Positions 51,194 through 60,889 are shown, numbered from the stretch's first letter. The stretch is 64,000 nt of DNA from Algoriphagus mannitolivorans DSM 15301 (GCF_000429425.1 NZ_KE386903.1:69071-133070); one strand, 5' to 3'. Program-made: numbers and translations. Notes: a model not told the origin generated them from the letters alone.

Positions 51194-52756
51194 TTATCCT
51201 TTTTTTGCCTGCAAATGTACGATGGGAACGATCATTTCTTCCAAGGAAATCCCTCCATGTTGAAAAGTATCCTTGTAGTAGTTCACATAGTAATTGTAAT
51301 TATTGGGGTAAGCAAAAAAGTAATCCTCCACGGCAAATACATAGGAAGTGGAAACGTTCAGCTTGGGAAGTTTTGCTTCTTCTGGCTTTTTGATTTCAAA
51401 TACCTTTCCTTGTTCAAAATTCAAATTTTTACCTTGCTTGTAGCGCAGATTGGTTGTGACATTTTTGTCTCCGATTATCCGGTAAGGCTTGTTTACTTTT
51501 TTGGTGCCATGATCGGTGGTGACTATCACATTCATTCCACTTTGATGGATTTTTTTGAAAAGCTCAAATAAGGAGGAGTGTTCAAACCAGCTCTTGGTCA
51601 AAGAACGGTAGGCAGACTCATCAGGGGCAAGTTCCCGGATCATCTTCATATCTGTGCGGGCATGAGAGACCATGTCCACAAAATTGTAAACCAACACATT
51701 CAGGTCATTTTGAAGTAGGGAATGAAATTGATCCAAAACCGCTTTGCCCTGATGGGTTTGGATGATTTTGTGGTAGGAGAATTTGATCGGAAGGCGATTT
51801 TTTTCCAGGTTTATCCTGATCCAATCTTCTTCAAAATTATTTTTTCCCTCATCCGAATCTTCATCTTCCCAGAGATTTGGATAGAATCTAGCCATATCCA
51901 AGGGCATCATGCCGCTAAACAAAGCGTTTCTGGCAAAAGCAGTGGTGGTGGGCAAAATACTGAAATAGGTGTCTTTTTCCGCAGGCAAGAAATATGGAGA
52001 AAGCAAAGTCTCTATCTCCTCCCATTGATCCAAGCGTAGATTATCAATCACGATAAAGAACAAGGGCTTCTTTTCTTTGAGGGCAGGAAACACCTTTTCC
52101 TTCATCACTTTATGGGAAAGCAAGGGCTTGTCTGGATTACTTTCTTCCAACCATTCCAGGTAATTATCCTTTACAAATCTTGCGAAGGAAGAGTTTGCCT
52201 CTGTTTTTTGGGTTTCGAGCACTTCCAACATGTTTTTGTTTTCCGTCTCGTCAATTTCCAACTCCCAAAATGTCAGTTTCCGATAGATATCAGCCCAATC
52301 CCGGTGATCCCTGGCATCCCCTAGTGACATGCTGATCTGCATAAACTCCTGCTGATAATTTTGAGTGGTCTTGGTGTCAATCAGCTGTTTGTTTTGCAGG
52401 ATTTTTTTGACTGACAGCCAGATCTGACTGGGGTTTAGAGGCTTGATCAAGTAATCGGCGATCTTTCCTCCAATCGCATCATCCATGATATGTTCTTCCT
52501 CACTTTTGGTGATCATCACCACAGGAACTTGAGGCTTGAGCTGCTTAATTTGCTGAAGGGTTTCCAATCCAGTCATTCCAGGCATCATTTCATCAAGAAA
52601 AATCACGTCAAAATTTTTCCCTTCCACTTCTTCAATGGCGTCTACACCGGAATTCACTGTAGTAATTTCATATCCTTTTTCTTCCAAAAACAGAATATGA
52701 GGTTTGAGCAAATCGATTTCATCGTCTGCCCAGAGTATGGTGAATTTTTGAGACAT
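51194..52756 (-). CDS. porX: Type IX secretion regulator PorX (REC-PglZ)
   Basis: A 520-residue two-domain protein. REC: ILWADDEIDLLKPH, phospho-acceptor Asp55 in DVIFLDEMMPGMTG, and VVMITKSEEE with the Lys in DYLIKPLNP. A helical linker leads to a PglZ-type alkaline-phosphatase-superfamily domain: 'FFIVIDNLRLDQWEEI', 'LPTTTAFARNALFSGMMP', 'VYNFVDMVSHARTD' and 'NVIVTTDHGTKKV' with metal residues. It is the PorX architecture, which with PorY controls type IX secretion, the protein exporter of Bacteroidota, and can cleave oligonucleotides. The presence of porX implies the cell has type IX secretion, though no secreted substrate with a CTD was seen here. Confidence 0.95.
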   Translation of the reverse strand: MSQKFTILWADDEIDLLKPHILFLEEKGYEITTVNSGVDAIEEVEGKNFDVIFLDEMMPGMTGLETLQQIKQLKPQVPVVMITKSEEEHIMDDAIGGKIADYLIKPLNPSQIWLSVKKILQNKQLIDTKTTQNYQQEFMQISMSLGDARDHRDWADIYRKLTFWELEIDETENKNMLEVLETQKTEANSSFARFVKDNYLEWLEESNPDKPLLSHKVMKEKVFPALKEKKPLFFIVIDNLRLDQWEEIETLLSPYFLPAEKDTYFSILPTTTAFARNALFSGMMPLDMARFYPNLWEDEDSDEGKNNFEEDWIRINLEKNRLPIKFSYHKIIQTHQGKAVLDQFHSLLQNDLNVLVYNFVDMVSHARTDMKMIRELAPDESAYRSLTKSWFEHSSLFELFKKIHQSGMNVIVTTDHGTKKVNKPYRIIGDKNVTTNLRYKQGKNLNFEQGKVFEIKKPEEAKLPKLNVSTSYVFAVEDYFFAYPNNYNYYVNYYKDTFQHGGISLEEMIVPIVHLQAKKG

Positions 52757-52816
52757 ATCGGGTTCCCTTTGTTTTTAAAATTATAATTACTTTTGACCCA
52801 ATCAAACGCGAGCTGA

Positions 52817-54049
52817 TTGAAAAGCCAGAAAATACTCAATGATCCAGTTTATGGATTTATCACGATTCCCAGTGAATTGATTTTTGCGATCATTGATCAT
52901 CCTTATTTTCAGAGATTACGCCGGATCCGACAGTTAGGTTTGACGGACTTCGTCTATCCGGGTGCTTTACACACCCGATTTCACCATGCCATCGGAGCTA
53001 TGCATCTGATGAGCATCACGTTAGATAATTTAAGAATAAAAGGCACAGAAGTCTCTGATGAAGAATATGAAGCGGCACTTATTGCCATACTGCTTCATGA
53101 TATTGGACATGGCCCATTTTCCCATGCACTGGAATATAGCCTTCTGGAAGGCATTCCTCATGAAAAGCTTTCGATCATAACCATCGAAGCCCTAAACCGG
53201 GAGTTTGGAGGTAAACTTGATCTTGCGCTTCAGATTTTCCGAAATCAATATCCCCGAAAATTTCTCAACCAACTCGTATCCAGCCAGCTGGATATCGACC
53301 GATTGGATTACCTCCAAAGAGACTGCTTTTTCACCGGGGTTTCGGAAGGAACTATCGGCGCGGATCGAATCATCAAAATGATGGCTGTGCACCAAGAGCA
53401 GCTAGTGATTGAGGAAAAAGGAATTTACTCCATTGAAAATTTTCTCAGTGCAAGGCGGTTGATGTATTGGCAGGTTTATCTCCATAAAACCACCGTAAGC
53501 GCTGAAAAGATGCTGATCAATTTGATCACCCGTGCAAAAAATCAAGCCCGTGAGGGAGCGAGTTTTCCGGTTTCGGAGGAATTTGATTTCTTTCTCAAAA
53601 ACGAGGTAAAGCTTTCCGACTTTCAGGAAAACCCGCAAATCCTTGAGAAATTTCTTTCCCTGGATGATTATGACATTTGGGGAGCTATCAAGCTTTGGAA
53701 AAATAATCCAGACTACATCCTGGCAAACATTTCCCAAATGTTCTTGACCCGAAATCTATTTAAAATAAGCTTGGTTAATGAGCCGTTTTCAGAGGAGGAG
53801 ATCCAAGATCAGATTCAAAAAACCCAGCAGAAGTTAGGTATTCCTGCAGAAGATTTACCTTACTTTTTCTCCTACGGAAAGGTCAGCAACTACGGATATC
53901 TGGCCACTGAGCGGATTAATATCCTGACGAAAAAAGGTAAAATGATCGACGTGGCTCTGGCAGCTGATCTCCCGAATATTCAGGTGATGAGCAAGATCGT
54001 GGAGAAATTTTACGTATGTAAAGCGAAAAACCTAATTTTATCCCGTTAA
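52817..54049 (+). CDS. HD-domain phosphohydrolase (SAMHD1/dGTPase-like)
   Basis: A 410-residue protein starting at TTG 52817 (KSQKILNDPVYGFITIPS), with no better start before the conserved domain. The HD motif set is complete: 'RLRRIRQLGLTDFVYPGALH' with TRFHHAIG (first His), ALIAILLHDIGHGPFSHALE (HD), and SQLDIDRLDYLQRD (last Asp). It is the SAMHD1-like subgroup, members of which hydrolyse dNTPs or related phosphoesters. Substrate is unknown. It runs 17 bases ahead of lpxD and seems to lead the lipid A operon. Confidence 0.9.
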   Translation: MKSQKILNDPVYGFITIPSELIFAIIDHPYFQRLRRIRQLGLTDFVYPGALHTRFHHAIGAMHLMSITLDNLRIKGTEVSDEEYEAALIAILLHDIGHGPFSHALEYSLLEGIPHEKLSIITIEALNREFGGKLDLALQIFRNQYPRKFLNQLVSSQLDIDRLDYLQRDCFFTGVSEGTIGADRIIKMMAVHQEQLVIEEKGIYSIENFLSARRLMYWQVYLHKTTVSAEKMLINLITRAKNQAREGASFPVSEEFDFFLKNEVKLSDFQENPQILEKFLSLDDYDIWGAIKLWKNNPDYILANISQMFLTRNLFKISLVNEPFSEEEIQDQIQKTQQKLGIPAEDLPYFFSYGKVSNYGYLATERINILTKKGKMIDVALAADLPNIQVMSKIVEKFYVCKAKNLILSR

Positions 54050-54066
54050 CACATTCCGAACCCAAA

Positions 54067-55089
54067 ATGGAGTTTACTTTAGGACAAATTGCGGCAATTC
54101 TTGGTGGAAAAGTAGAAGGCGACCCAAATCAAAAAGTTGGTCGACTGGACAAAATCCAAGAAGGAAAATCCGGGGGAATCAGCTTTTTAGCAAACGAAAA
54201 ATACGAGCCCTTTCTCTATGAGACCAAGGCCACGGCAGTAATTGTATCCGAAGATTTCAATCCAAGCAAGTCCTTCTCTACCACCCTTATCCGAGTAAAA
54301 GATGCCTACTTGGGATTCACCCAGCTTCTGGAAGCTTATGCACAATTTAGTAAGGCTGCAAAAGAAGGAGTGGAAGAACCTGCCTATATGGATCCTAGTA
54401 GCAGTATGGGAATCAAAGGATACAGGGGTGCTTTTTCCTACATTGGAAAAAATTGCACCCTGGGTGAAAATGTCAAAATTCATCCCCATGCCTTTATTGG
54501 AGATCGGGTAAGAATCGGGACCAACACCATCATCCATCCTGGAGCGAAAATCTGTGATGACAGTGTTATTGGTGCCAATTGTGAAATTCATCCAGGAGCC
54601 GTCATTGGCTCGGATGGATTTGGATTCGCTCCTCAATCCGATGGAACCTACAAAGCAATCCCCCAGATCGGGAACGTCATTTTGGAGGATTTTGTAAGCA
54701 TCGGGGCTAATACTACTGTGGATTGCGCCACCATGGGCTCTACCATCATCAAAAAGGGCGCTAAAATCGACAATCAGGTTCAGATAGCTCACAATGTGAT
54801 CATCGGAGAAAATACCGTCATCGCCTCACAGGCCGGAATCTCCGGATCAACCGAGATTGGCAAGAATTGTATCATCGCAGGAAAAGCCGGAATCGTAGGT
54901 CATATCAAGATCGCGGACAACACAACCGTAGGAGCAAATACTGGCGTAAGTAAAACGATCAAAGAGCCGGGACAAACCCTTTTCGGATACATGGGCTTTG
55001 AGATGAAAAACTTTCTCAAATCCTACTCCATCTTCAAAAATCTGGAAGGCCTCGAAAAGCGGATTAAAGAACTCGAAAAAAAGGGCTAA
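54067..55089 (+). CDS. lpxD: UDP-3-O-(3-hydroxyacyl)glucosamine N-acyltransferase
   Basis: A 340-residue LpxD, the third step of lipid A synthesis. The N-terminal uridine-binding domain is 'FTLGQIAAILGGKVEGDP', and the hexapeptide left-handed beta-helix follows ('GENVKIHPHAFIGDRVRI', 'AVIGSDGFGFAPQSDGTYKA'). The catalytic His is in QIAHNVIIGENT. The C-terminal helix is FKNLEGLEKRIKELEKKG. It is 17 bases past the HD gene and precedes lpxC-fabZ. Confidence 0.96.
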   Translation: MEFTLGQIAAILGGKVEGDPNQKVGRLDKIQEGKSGGISFLANEKYEPFLYETKATAVIVSEDFNPSKSFSTTLIRVKDAYLGFTQLLEAYAQFSKAAKEGVEEPAYMDPSSSMGIKGYRGAFSYIGKNCTLGENVKIHPHAFIGDRVRIGTNTIIHPGAKICDDSVIGANCEIHPGAVIGSDGFGFAPQSDGTYKAIPQIGNVILEDFVSIGANTTVDCATMGSTIIKKGAKIDNQVQIAHNVIIGENTVIASQAGISGSTEIGKNCIIAGKAGIVGHIKIADNTTVGANTGVSKTIKEPGQTLFGYMGFEMKNFLKSYSIFKNLEGLEKRIKELEKKG

Positions 55090-55121
55090 TTTTGCACCCT
55101 TGACCTTCCGAAAGGAATACC

Positions 55122-56516
55122 ATGAAAGTAAAACAGCATACGATTAAAAAACAAGTTGAGCTATCCGGCGTGGGATTACATACCGGAGTAGTTTCAAATA
55201 TGACTTTTGTTCCAGCCCCTCCAAATCACGGCATCAAATTCCAGCGAGTTGATCTGGAAGGAAGACCCACTGTAGATGCGGACTGTGATCTGGTGGTGGA
55301 TGTATCCAGAGGCACCACCCTCGAGCAAAATGGAGCCAGAGTATATACCGTGGAGCACGTTTTGGCTGCCTTGGTAGGACTTGAGATTGACAATGTTCTG
55401 ATCCAATTGGACGGTCCTGAGCCTCCGATTATGGATGGTTCATCTATCCAGTTTATCGAAATTCTCGAAGAAGCAGGACTGGAGGAGCAGAATGCACTCA
55501 GAAGATTTTTTGAAGTTCAGGAAAGTATCCAATACAAGGATGCTTCCCGAGAAGTGGAAATGGTAGCACTTCCCACTGATAATTATCGAGTTACAGTCAT
55601 GGTAGATTATAACTCCCCAGTTTTGGGAAGTCAACATGCCTCCATTACCGATATCAGTCAGTTCCGATCTGAAATTGCCTCTTGCCGAACTTTCTGCTTC
55701 CTGCACGAATTGGAAATGCTTTACAATTCCAACCTGATCAAAGGTGGAGATTTGAACAATGCAATTGTCGTGGTTGACAGAGTAGTCGAAAAAGACGAAT
55801 TGGCCAATCTTGCCAAAATGTTCAACAAGCAAACCGTAGAAGTAAAGAAGGAAGGTATTCTTAATAATGTTGACCTTCGCTATCGCAACGAGCCAGCACG
55901 TCATAAATTATTGGATGTCGTAGGAGATCTTGCTTTGGTCGGCAGACCCTTGAAAGCTCAAATTTTGGCCGCTAGACCAGGGCACGCAGCCAATGTGGCA
56001 TTTGCAAAAAAGCTCAAAAGAGCCATGGAAAAAGCAGGAAACTCCCATATTCCTCACTATGATCCAAAGCTCCCGCCGGTCATGGACATCAACCAGATCA
56101 GCAACATTCTTCCCCACCGATATCCTTTTCAGTTGATCGACAAAATCATCTACTTAGATGAAACTGTGGTAGCAGGTGTGAAAAATGTAACCATGAACGA
56201 ACCTTTCTTCATGGGTCATTTTCCCGGAAACCCAGTAATGCCAGGGGTACTTCAGGTGGAAGCTATGGCTCAAACGGGAGGGATTTTGGTTCTTTCCACT
56301 GTGGATGATCCTGAAAATTATTGGACTTATTTCCTGGGAATAGAAAGCTGTAAATTCAGAAAAATGGTTCTTCCCGGAGATACCCTGATTTTTAAATGTG
56401 AACTATTGGCACCTATCCGCCGTGGAATCGCAAAAATGAGAGGAGAGGCCTATGTAGGTAGCACCTTGGTTTGTGAGGCCGTAATGACTGCCAGTATAAC
56501 TCGTAAAGAATCATGA
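55122..56516 (+). CDS. lpxC-fabZ: Bifunctional LpxC deacetylase / FabZ dehydratase
   Basis: A 464-residue fusion. LpxC, residues about 1-300: KKQVELSGVGLHTGVV, 'ARVYTVEHVLAALVGLEIDN' with a zinc His, 'LDGPEPPIMDGSSIQF', and 'RHKLLDVVGDLALVGRPLKA' with zinc His and Asp. FabZ, residues about 318-464: 'ILPHRYPFQLIDKIIYLDE' and 'GHFPGNPVMPGVLQVEAMAQ' with the catalytic His and Glu. It combines the committed step of lipid A synthesis with 3-hydroxyacyl-ACP dehydration, two enzymes that compete for the same acyl-ACP pool. The fusion is typical of this phylum. It overlaps lpxA by four bases. Confidence 0.97.
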   Translation: MKVKQHTIKKQVELSGVGLHTGVVSNMTFVPAPPNHGIKFQRVDLEGRPTVDADCDLVVDVSRGTTLEQNGARVYTVEHVLAALVGLEIDNVLIQLDGPEPPIMDGSSIQFIEILEEAGLEEQNALRRFFEVQESIQYKDASREVEMVALPTDNYRVTVMVDYNSPVLGSQHASITDISQFRSEIASCRTFCFLHELEMLYNSNLIKGGDLNNAIVVVDRVVEKDELANLAKMFNKQTVEVKKEGILNNVDLRYRNEPARHKLLDVVGDLALVGRPLKAQILAARPGHAANVAFAKKLKRAMEKAGNSHIPHYDPKLPPVMDINQISNILPHRYPFQLIDKIIYLDETVVAGVKNVTMNEPFFMGHFPGNPVMPGVLQVEAMAQTGGILVLSTVDDPENYWTYFLGIESCKFRKMVLPGDTLIFKCELLAPIRRGIAKMRGEAYVGSTLVCEAVMTASITRKES

Positions 56517-57292
56517 TTAGCCCTCTTTCCTCCATAAATCCGGGCGCTCAGCTTGGTGAAAATGTTCATGTAGATCCTTTCACGATGATCCACGAAAATG
56601 TGATTATTGGAGAAGGAACTTGGATTGGGTCAAATGTCACGATTTTTCCAGGAGCCAGAATCGGAAAAAACTGTAAAATTTTTCCGGGAGCCGTGATCGC
56701 AGGGATTCCTCAGGATTTGAAATTTCAAGGAGAAGAATCTACCGTAATTATTGGAGACAATACCACCATTCGGGAATGTGTCACTATTTCCAGAGGTACT
56801 GTGGACAAACAGACCACGGTTGTGGGGAGCAATTGCCTATTGATGGCCTATGTTCACGTCGCTCATGATTGCGTGATTGGTAGCCATGTCATCATTGCCA
56901 ACTCCGTCCAAATCGCAGGACATGTTTCTATAGACGATTGGGCAATTGTCGGTGGATCCAGTGCAGTTCACCAGTTTGTGAAAATTGGCATGCACGCCAT
57001 GATTTCGGGCGGATCCTTGGTCAGAAAGGACGTTCCTCCATTTACCAAAGCAGCTAGAGAACCTCTTTCCTATGCAGGTGTAAATTCCTTAGGACTTAGA
57101 AGACGCGGATTTTCCAGCGAATCCATAGCCCACATTCAGGAAGTTTACCGCTACCTTTTCCTCAATAGCATGAACAACAGCCGTGCTTTGGAAGAAATCG
57201 AAATAAATCTTCCTGCCACTAAAGAACGGGATGAGATTTTGAATTTCATTCGTTCCTCGGAACGCGGTGTGATGAAAGGTTACATCAACTGA
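56513..57292 (+). CDS. lpxA: UDP-N-acetylglucosamine acyltransferase
   Basis: A 259-residue LpxA, first step of lipid A synthesis. It is a left-handed beta-helix with hexapeptide repeats from 'LGENVHVDPFTMIHENV' through 'ECVTISRGTVDKQTTVVG'. The catalytic His lies in MAYVHVAHDCVIGSHVIIAN, and 'QIAGHVSIDDWAIVGGSSAV' with HQFVKIG fits. The C-terminal helices end in 'RSSERGVMKGYIN'. The ATG overlaps the TGA of lpxC-fabZ. Confidence 0.96.
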   Translation: MISPLSSINPGAQLGENVHVDPFTMIHENVIIGEGTWIGSNVTIFPGARIGKNCKIFPGAVIAGIPQDLKFQGEESTVIIGDNTTIRECVTISRGTVDKQTTVVGSNCLLMAYVHVAHDCVIGSHVIIANSVQIAGHVSIDDWAIVGGSSAVHQFVKIGMHAMISGGSLVRKDVPPFTKAAREPLSYAGVNSLGLRRRGFSSESIAHIQEVYRYLFLNSMNNSRALEEIEINLPATKERDEILNFIRSSERGVMKGYIN

Positions 57293-57293
57293 C

Positions 57294-57914
57294 ATGCTGA
57301 AAATCCACTTACAAGAAGTCTCTAAGCGATTTCAATATGAATGGATTTTCAAAAATCTCAACCTCACCATCCTTTCAGGAAGCAGTTTGGCTATCATAGG
57401 CGGGAATGGATCAGGTAAATCTACCCTTTTAAAATGCCTTTCCGGAGTAGTGCCAGTCACCTCCGGAAAGATTATTTTTTCTACCCCTGAGGGAGAAATC
57501 CCGGAGTCTGAAAAATACAAATCCATCTCCATTACTGCCCCTTACCTGGAGTTACCCGAGGAACTCACCTTGCAGGAAGTGATTGATTTCCACTTCAAGT
57601 TCAAAAGACCTTTGGGAGAAATTTCTTCCCATGAGTTATTGCGGATTCTATATTTAGAACCCCATGCCCACAAACCTGTATCCCAATTTTCTTCCGGGAT
57701 GAAGCAAAGACTGAAATTGGGACTGGCCTTATTTTCGGATGTTCCATTGATTCTATTGGATGAACCGACCTCCAATCTGGATAAAAAGGGAATAGCCTGG
57801 TACCTTGAACTCATTCAAAACTACCAGAATCAAAGGACGCTGATTGTTTGCTCCAATGAGCCCCGAGAATATGAATTCTGCGAGCAAAGCCTCTCGATAG
57901 AGGATTATAAATAA
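57294..57914 (+). CDS. ABC transporter ATP-binding protein (orphan)
   Basis: A 206-residue ABC ATPase directly after lpxA (one-base gap). Walker A AIIGGNGSGKSTLLKCLSG, signature FSSGMKQRLKLG (a variant of LSGGQ, with Ser at the second position), and Walker B LILLDEPTSNLD are intact. The H-loop His is replaced: the segment after Walker B reads LIVCSNEPREYEFC. No permease is adjacent, so its partner must be elsewhere; the fold is closest to exporters of the CcmA/ABC-2 type. Its place at the end of the lpx operon suggests envelope or lipid transport, which is an inference. Confidence 0.85.
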   Translation: MLKIHLQEVSKRFQYEWIFKNLNLTILSGSSLAIIGGNGSGKSTLLKCLSGVVPVTSGKIIFSTPEGEIPESEKYKSISITAPYLELPEELTLQEVIDFHFKFKRPLGEISSHELLRILYLEPHAHKPVSQFSSGMKQRLKLGLALFSDVPLILLDEPTSNLDKKGIAWYLELIQNYQNQRTLIVCSNEPREYEFCEQSLSIEDYK

Positions 57915-57971
57915 GGATTGTTTTGTAACTTCCGTAAGGCTTCTAACTTTACGAAATCAAATTTTAGTTCT

Positions 57972-58451
57972 ATGAGCGCCAAACTTCGATTGATCCCATT
58001 TTTATTAGTGCTTTTGTTCTCTCTTCAATCCTGCGGAGATGATCCTGTTCCCCCAACTCCAAAAACTGCTGAAGAACTGGCTTTAGAAGCTCTGGCTGGT
58101 ACTGGAACCAAAACCTGGACGCTGACAGTCGGAAGTGTGAAAAAAAACGGGACAGATGTGACCAGCACCTACTCAGGCTTTGAGCTCACCTTCAATGCCG
58201 GCACCTCTAAGACATATACTTCCAAAAACTCCAATGATCTCTTTGACACCAATGGTACCTGGAGTTTTGCAGGCGCCAACTTTGACAAAGTTGTCCTTTC
58301 AGGGACCAAGCCTGCTGCGACCCGTGAAATATCCTTTACCGAATCCTCAGGAAAGCTGACTTTGCTTTTTACCATTCCACAACCGGGTGCCAGAATATTC
58401 GGAACTCAAGCAGTAGCGGGGAACTATGAATTTGTCTTGAATAAAAAATAA
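57972..58451 (+). CDS. Small lipoprotein, lipocalin-like beta fold (hypothetical)
   Basis: About 159 residues from the ATG at 57972, giving a lipoprotein signal (LIPFLLVLLFSLQSCGDDP) with acidic residues after Cys. The mature part, after a Pro linker (PVPPTPKTAEELALEAL), has Thr-rich beta strands ('TKTWTLTVGSVKKNGTDV', 'GTWSFAGANFDKVVLSG', 'SGKLTLLFTIPQPGARIFGT'), the pattern of the lipocalin-like lipoproteins common in this phylum. It is likely anchored at the outer membrane. A -7-like TAACTTTA at 57944-57951 suggests a separate promoter. Function unknown. Confidence 0.82.
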   Translation: MSAKLRLIPFLLVLLFSLQSCGDDPVPPTPKTAEELALEALAGTGTKTWTLTVGSVKKNGTDVTSTYSGFELTFNAGTSKTYTSKNSNDLFDTNGTWSFAGANFDKVVLSGTKPAATREISFTESSGKLTLLFTIPQPGARIFGTQAVAGNYEFVLNKK

Positions 58452-58468
58452 TTTGGCCGAAAAGCAAG

Positions 58469-58505
58469 AGAGGCTGTCTCCGGATCGGGACAGCCTCTTT
58501 TTTAT
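58469..58505. terminator. Terminator between the lipoprotein gene and mutS2
   Basis: AGAGGCTGTC (58469-58478) pairs perfectly with GACAGCCTCT (58489-58498), followed by six or more T on the plus strand. It lies between convergent genes. Confidence 0.9.
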
Positions 58506-60889
58506 TTTAAGGTTACCAAAGTTACTCCTGCTCCACCACGGTCGGCGTGCTCATCCTCCATTCTTCCCACCTGAGGCATAGTCCTGAGAAGATTTCGGGT
58601 GATTTCCCTAAGAATCCCATCACCTTTCCCATGGACAATTCTCAAATCTTTCACCCCCAACATAAATCCTTCATCGATGAAAGTCTGGATTAAAGGCAGG
58701 ATTTCCTCACCACGTTTTCCTCTAAGATCCAGATTGGTAGAAAACTCCATCATTTTCTCATTGGTACTATAATTCCCCCTACGCTCTACGGATTTCATTT
58801 CTTTTTTGACCTCGCCTTTCGAAATTTTCTCCAGTCTCGCGAGCTTCACATTGGATTTCAAATCCCCAATCGCAATTTCCACATCCTTGTTTTTCACGGA
58901 AACCACCTCTGCCACAGCACCATTATCCTTAAGACGAACCCAGTCTCCTGCTTCGATTTTCCCACCCAAAACGATGATTTCAGGGTCCTTGACTACAAGT
59001 TTTTCAGGTTTTACTTCCTTTTTAAACTCCTCAAGTTCCTTCCTCACCTGCTTGGTGACTTCTTTTTCCGCCTTTCCTTCCTTGATTTCCCGTATGACCG
59101 ACTCAATTTTTTTATTAGTCTGGTCCAAAAGGGATTTTGCCTCCTGCTTAGCTTCCTGGATATACCGCTTTTTGGTCAACTCGAGTGTTTCCTTTAGCTG
59201 ATTATATTCCTTTAGCCGAGTCTGAAGCAGTTTATCTTTCTTTTTGATATCCTCTAGGAGAGAAGAATACTGATTCTTTTCATTTTCGAGCTGAGTCAAA
59301 AGCCGATCGTACCGGACTCTCTCCTCCCCGATGTGATCCTTCGCATAGCTCAAAATATCCTTGGACAAGCCAATCTTTGAGGCAATTTCCAGCGCAAAAG
59401 AAGATCCTGGCTTCCCGATTTCAAGTTGATATAGCGGCTCCAAACGATCCACATCGTAGCGCATAGCTCCATTGACCAGGCCTTGATTTTTATTGGCGAC
59501 CTGTTTCAGATTCCCGTAATGCGTGGTAATCACCCCAAAGGCACCAAGCTTATTCAAAGCCAGAAGAATAGATTCTGCAATGGCTCCCCCAAATTGTGGT
59601 TCTGTACCAGTCCCGAATTCATCGATAAACAGGATGGTCTTTTTATGGGAAAACTGGGTAAAATGCTTCATACTCATCAAATGAGAAGAGTAAGTACTCA
59701 GGTCATTTTCCAGATTTTGTTCATCTCCGATATCAATGAAAAAATTCTCAAACAGGGAGCTTTTGGAATCCGGATGCACAGGAATCAGCAGGCCACACTG
59801 AAGCATGTACTGCAACAAAGCGACAGTTTTCAAGGTCACCGATTTCCCTCCGGCATTGGGTCCGGAAATCACCAAAAGCCTTTCGTTACCCGCCAGTTTT
59901 ACATCTAAGGGAATAATTTTTCGGCCTTGAGTCTTTAGCGCTTTTTCCAAGAGCGGATGTCTTGCCCTAGTCCAATCCAGGACTTTTTCCCGGACCAAAA
60001 CAGGTTTTACGCTTTCCGTTTTTTGGGCATATCGGGCTTTAGCACGGATAAAATCCATCAATCCCAAATAATTGGTGGCTTTCCGTAGGGCTGGAATAGA
60101 CGGCCTAAGTTGATCAGTCAAGCGGGTGAGAATCCGGATGATCTCCCGTTTTTCCATATATTCCAAATCCCGGATCTCATTATTGATGTCCAAGGCTTCC
60201 TCGGGCTCCATAAAAACCGTCTGCCCAGTGGCCGACTCGTCGTGGATAAATCCTCGGAGCTTCCTTTTGTTTTCAGCCGCCACAGGGATCACCATTCTGC
60301 CTCCACGGATGGTCATAGCGGCATCCTCCGGAGTCAGTCCTTTGGCTCTGGCATCTTTGAAAATTCGCTCCATCACCTTTCTGAGGCGGGTTTCCTCATA
60401 CAACAGCTGGGTTCTGATCAGTTGCAATTCTTTGCTGGCATTGCTTCTGATTTTACCTTTTTCATCGATGATCTGATCGATCACCTTGAGCAGTCCCATA
60501 TCCAAATCCAGCAATAGCCCCAGAAGGTTACTGAGAGCAGGATATTGTTCTCCGTTTTTTTGAAAAAAAACAACACAGGACTTAAGCGTCTGAAGTGCCA
60601 TTTTCACCTCATAGAATTCCTCCTGATCCAAGAAGGCTCCTTCGAGTTTGGCCTTTTCAAGAAATGGGTTGAGATTGGTGAAATTGGATGAGGGAAAAAT
60701 CTCCCCCGAAATCAGGATGTCTAAAAACTCAGAGGTCTGGTCTAAGAGCTTGCCGACAAGATTGTAATCAGACGAAAAAGAGACCTTGTCGACATATTCC
60801 TGCCCTAAAGAAGAAGTACATTCTTCTTTAAGATGCTCCTTGATTTTGACAAAATTGATCTTCTGTTCGAGATTGGAAGGGTATAGCAT
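58502..60889 (-). CDS. mutS2: MutS2 family protein (ATPase with Smr domain)
   Basis: A 795-residue MutS2. N-terminal core helices are followed by the clamp region, then the ATPase: Walker A VISGPNAGGKSVTLKTVALL, 'ILFIDEFGTGTEPQFGGAIA' (Walker B), and 'GVITTHYGNLKQ'. A long coiled coil (about 510-640) precedes a KOW-like segment ('EAGDWVRLKDNGAVAEVVSV') and a C-terminal Smr domain with LDLRGKRGEEILP and LRIVHGKGDGILRE. It lacks the MutS mismatch-recognition domains. Known roles are suppression of recombination and rescue of collided ribosomes. The start overlaps the DUF4296 stop by one base. Confidence 0.97.
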   Translation of the reverse strand: MLYPSNLEQKINFVKIKEHLKEECTSSLGQEYVDKVSFSSDYNLVGKLLDQTSEFLDILISGEIFPSSNFTNLNPFLEKAKLEGAFLDQEEFYEVKMALQTLKSCVVFFQKNGEQYPALSNLLGLLLDLDMGLLKVIDQIIDEKGKIRSNASKELQLIRTQLLYEETRLRKVMERIFKDARAKGLTPEDAAMTIRGGRMVIPVAAENKRKLRGFIHDESATGQTVFMEPEEALDINNEIRDLEYMEKREIIRILTRLTDQLRPSIPALRKATNYLGLMDFIRAKARYAQKTESVKPVLVREKVLDWTRARHPLLEKALKTQGRKIIPLDVKLAGNERLLVISGPNAGGKSVTLKTVALLQYMLQCGLLIPVHPDSKSSLFENFFIDIGDEQNLENDLSTYSSHLMSMKHFTQFSHKKTILFIDEFGTGTEPQFGGAIAESILLALNKLGAFGVITTHYGNLKQVANKNQGLVNGAMRYDVDRLEPLYQLEIGKPGSSFALEIASKIGLSKDILSYAKDHIGEERVRYDRLLTQLENEKNQYSSLLEDIKKKDKLLQTRLKEYNQLKETLELTKKRYIQEAKQEAKSLLDQTNKKIESVIREIKEGKAEKEVTKQVRKELEEFKKEVKPEKLVVKDPEIIVLGGKIEAGDWVRLKDNGAVAEVVSVKNKDVEIAIGDLKSNVKLARLEKISKGEVKKEMKSVERRGNYSTNEKMMEFSTNLDLRGKRGEEILPLIQTFIDEGFMLGVKDLRIVHGKGDGILREITRNLLRTMPQVGRMEDEHADRGGAGVTLVTLK

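Noticed and set aside
59483-59908. A 141-aa plus-strand frame antisense to mutS2
   Set aside because: The MutS2 ATPase motifs lie on the minus strand here; the plus frame has no domain, start context or promoter.
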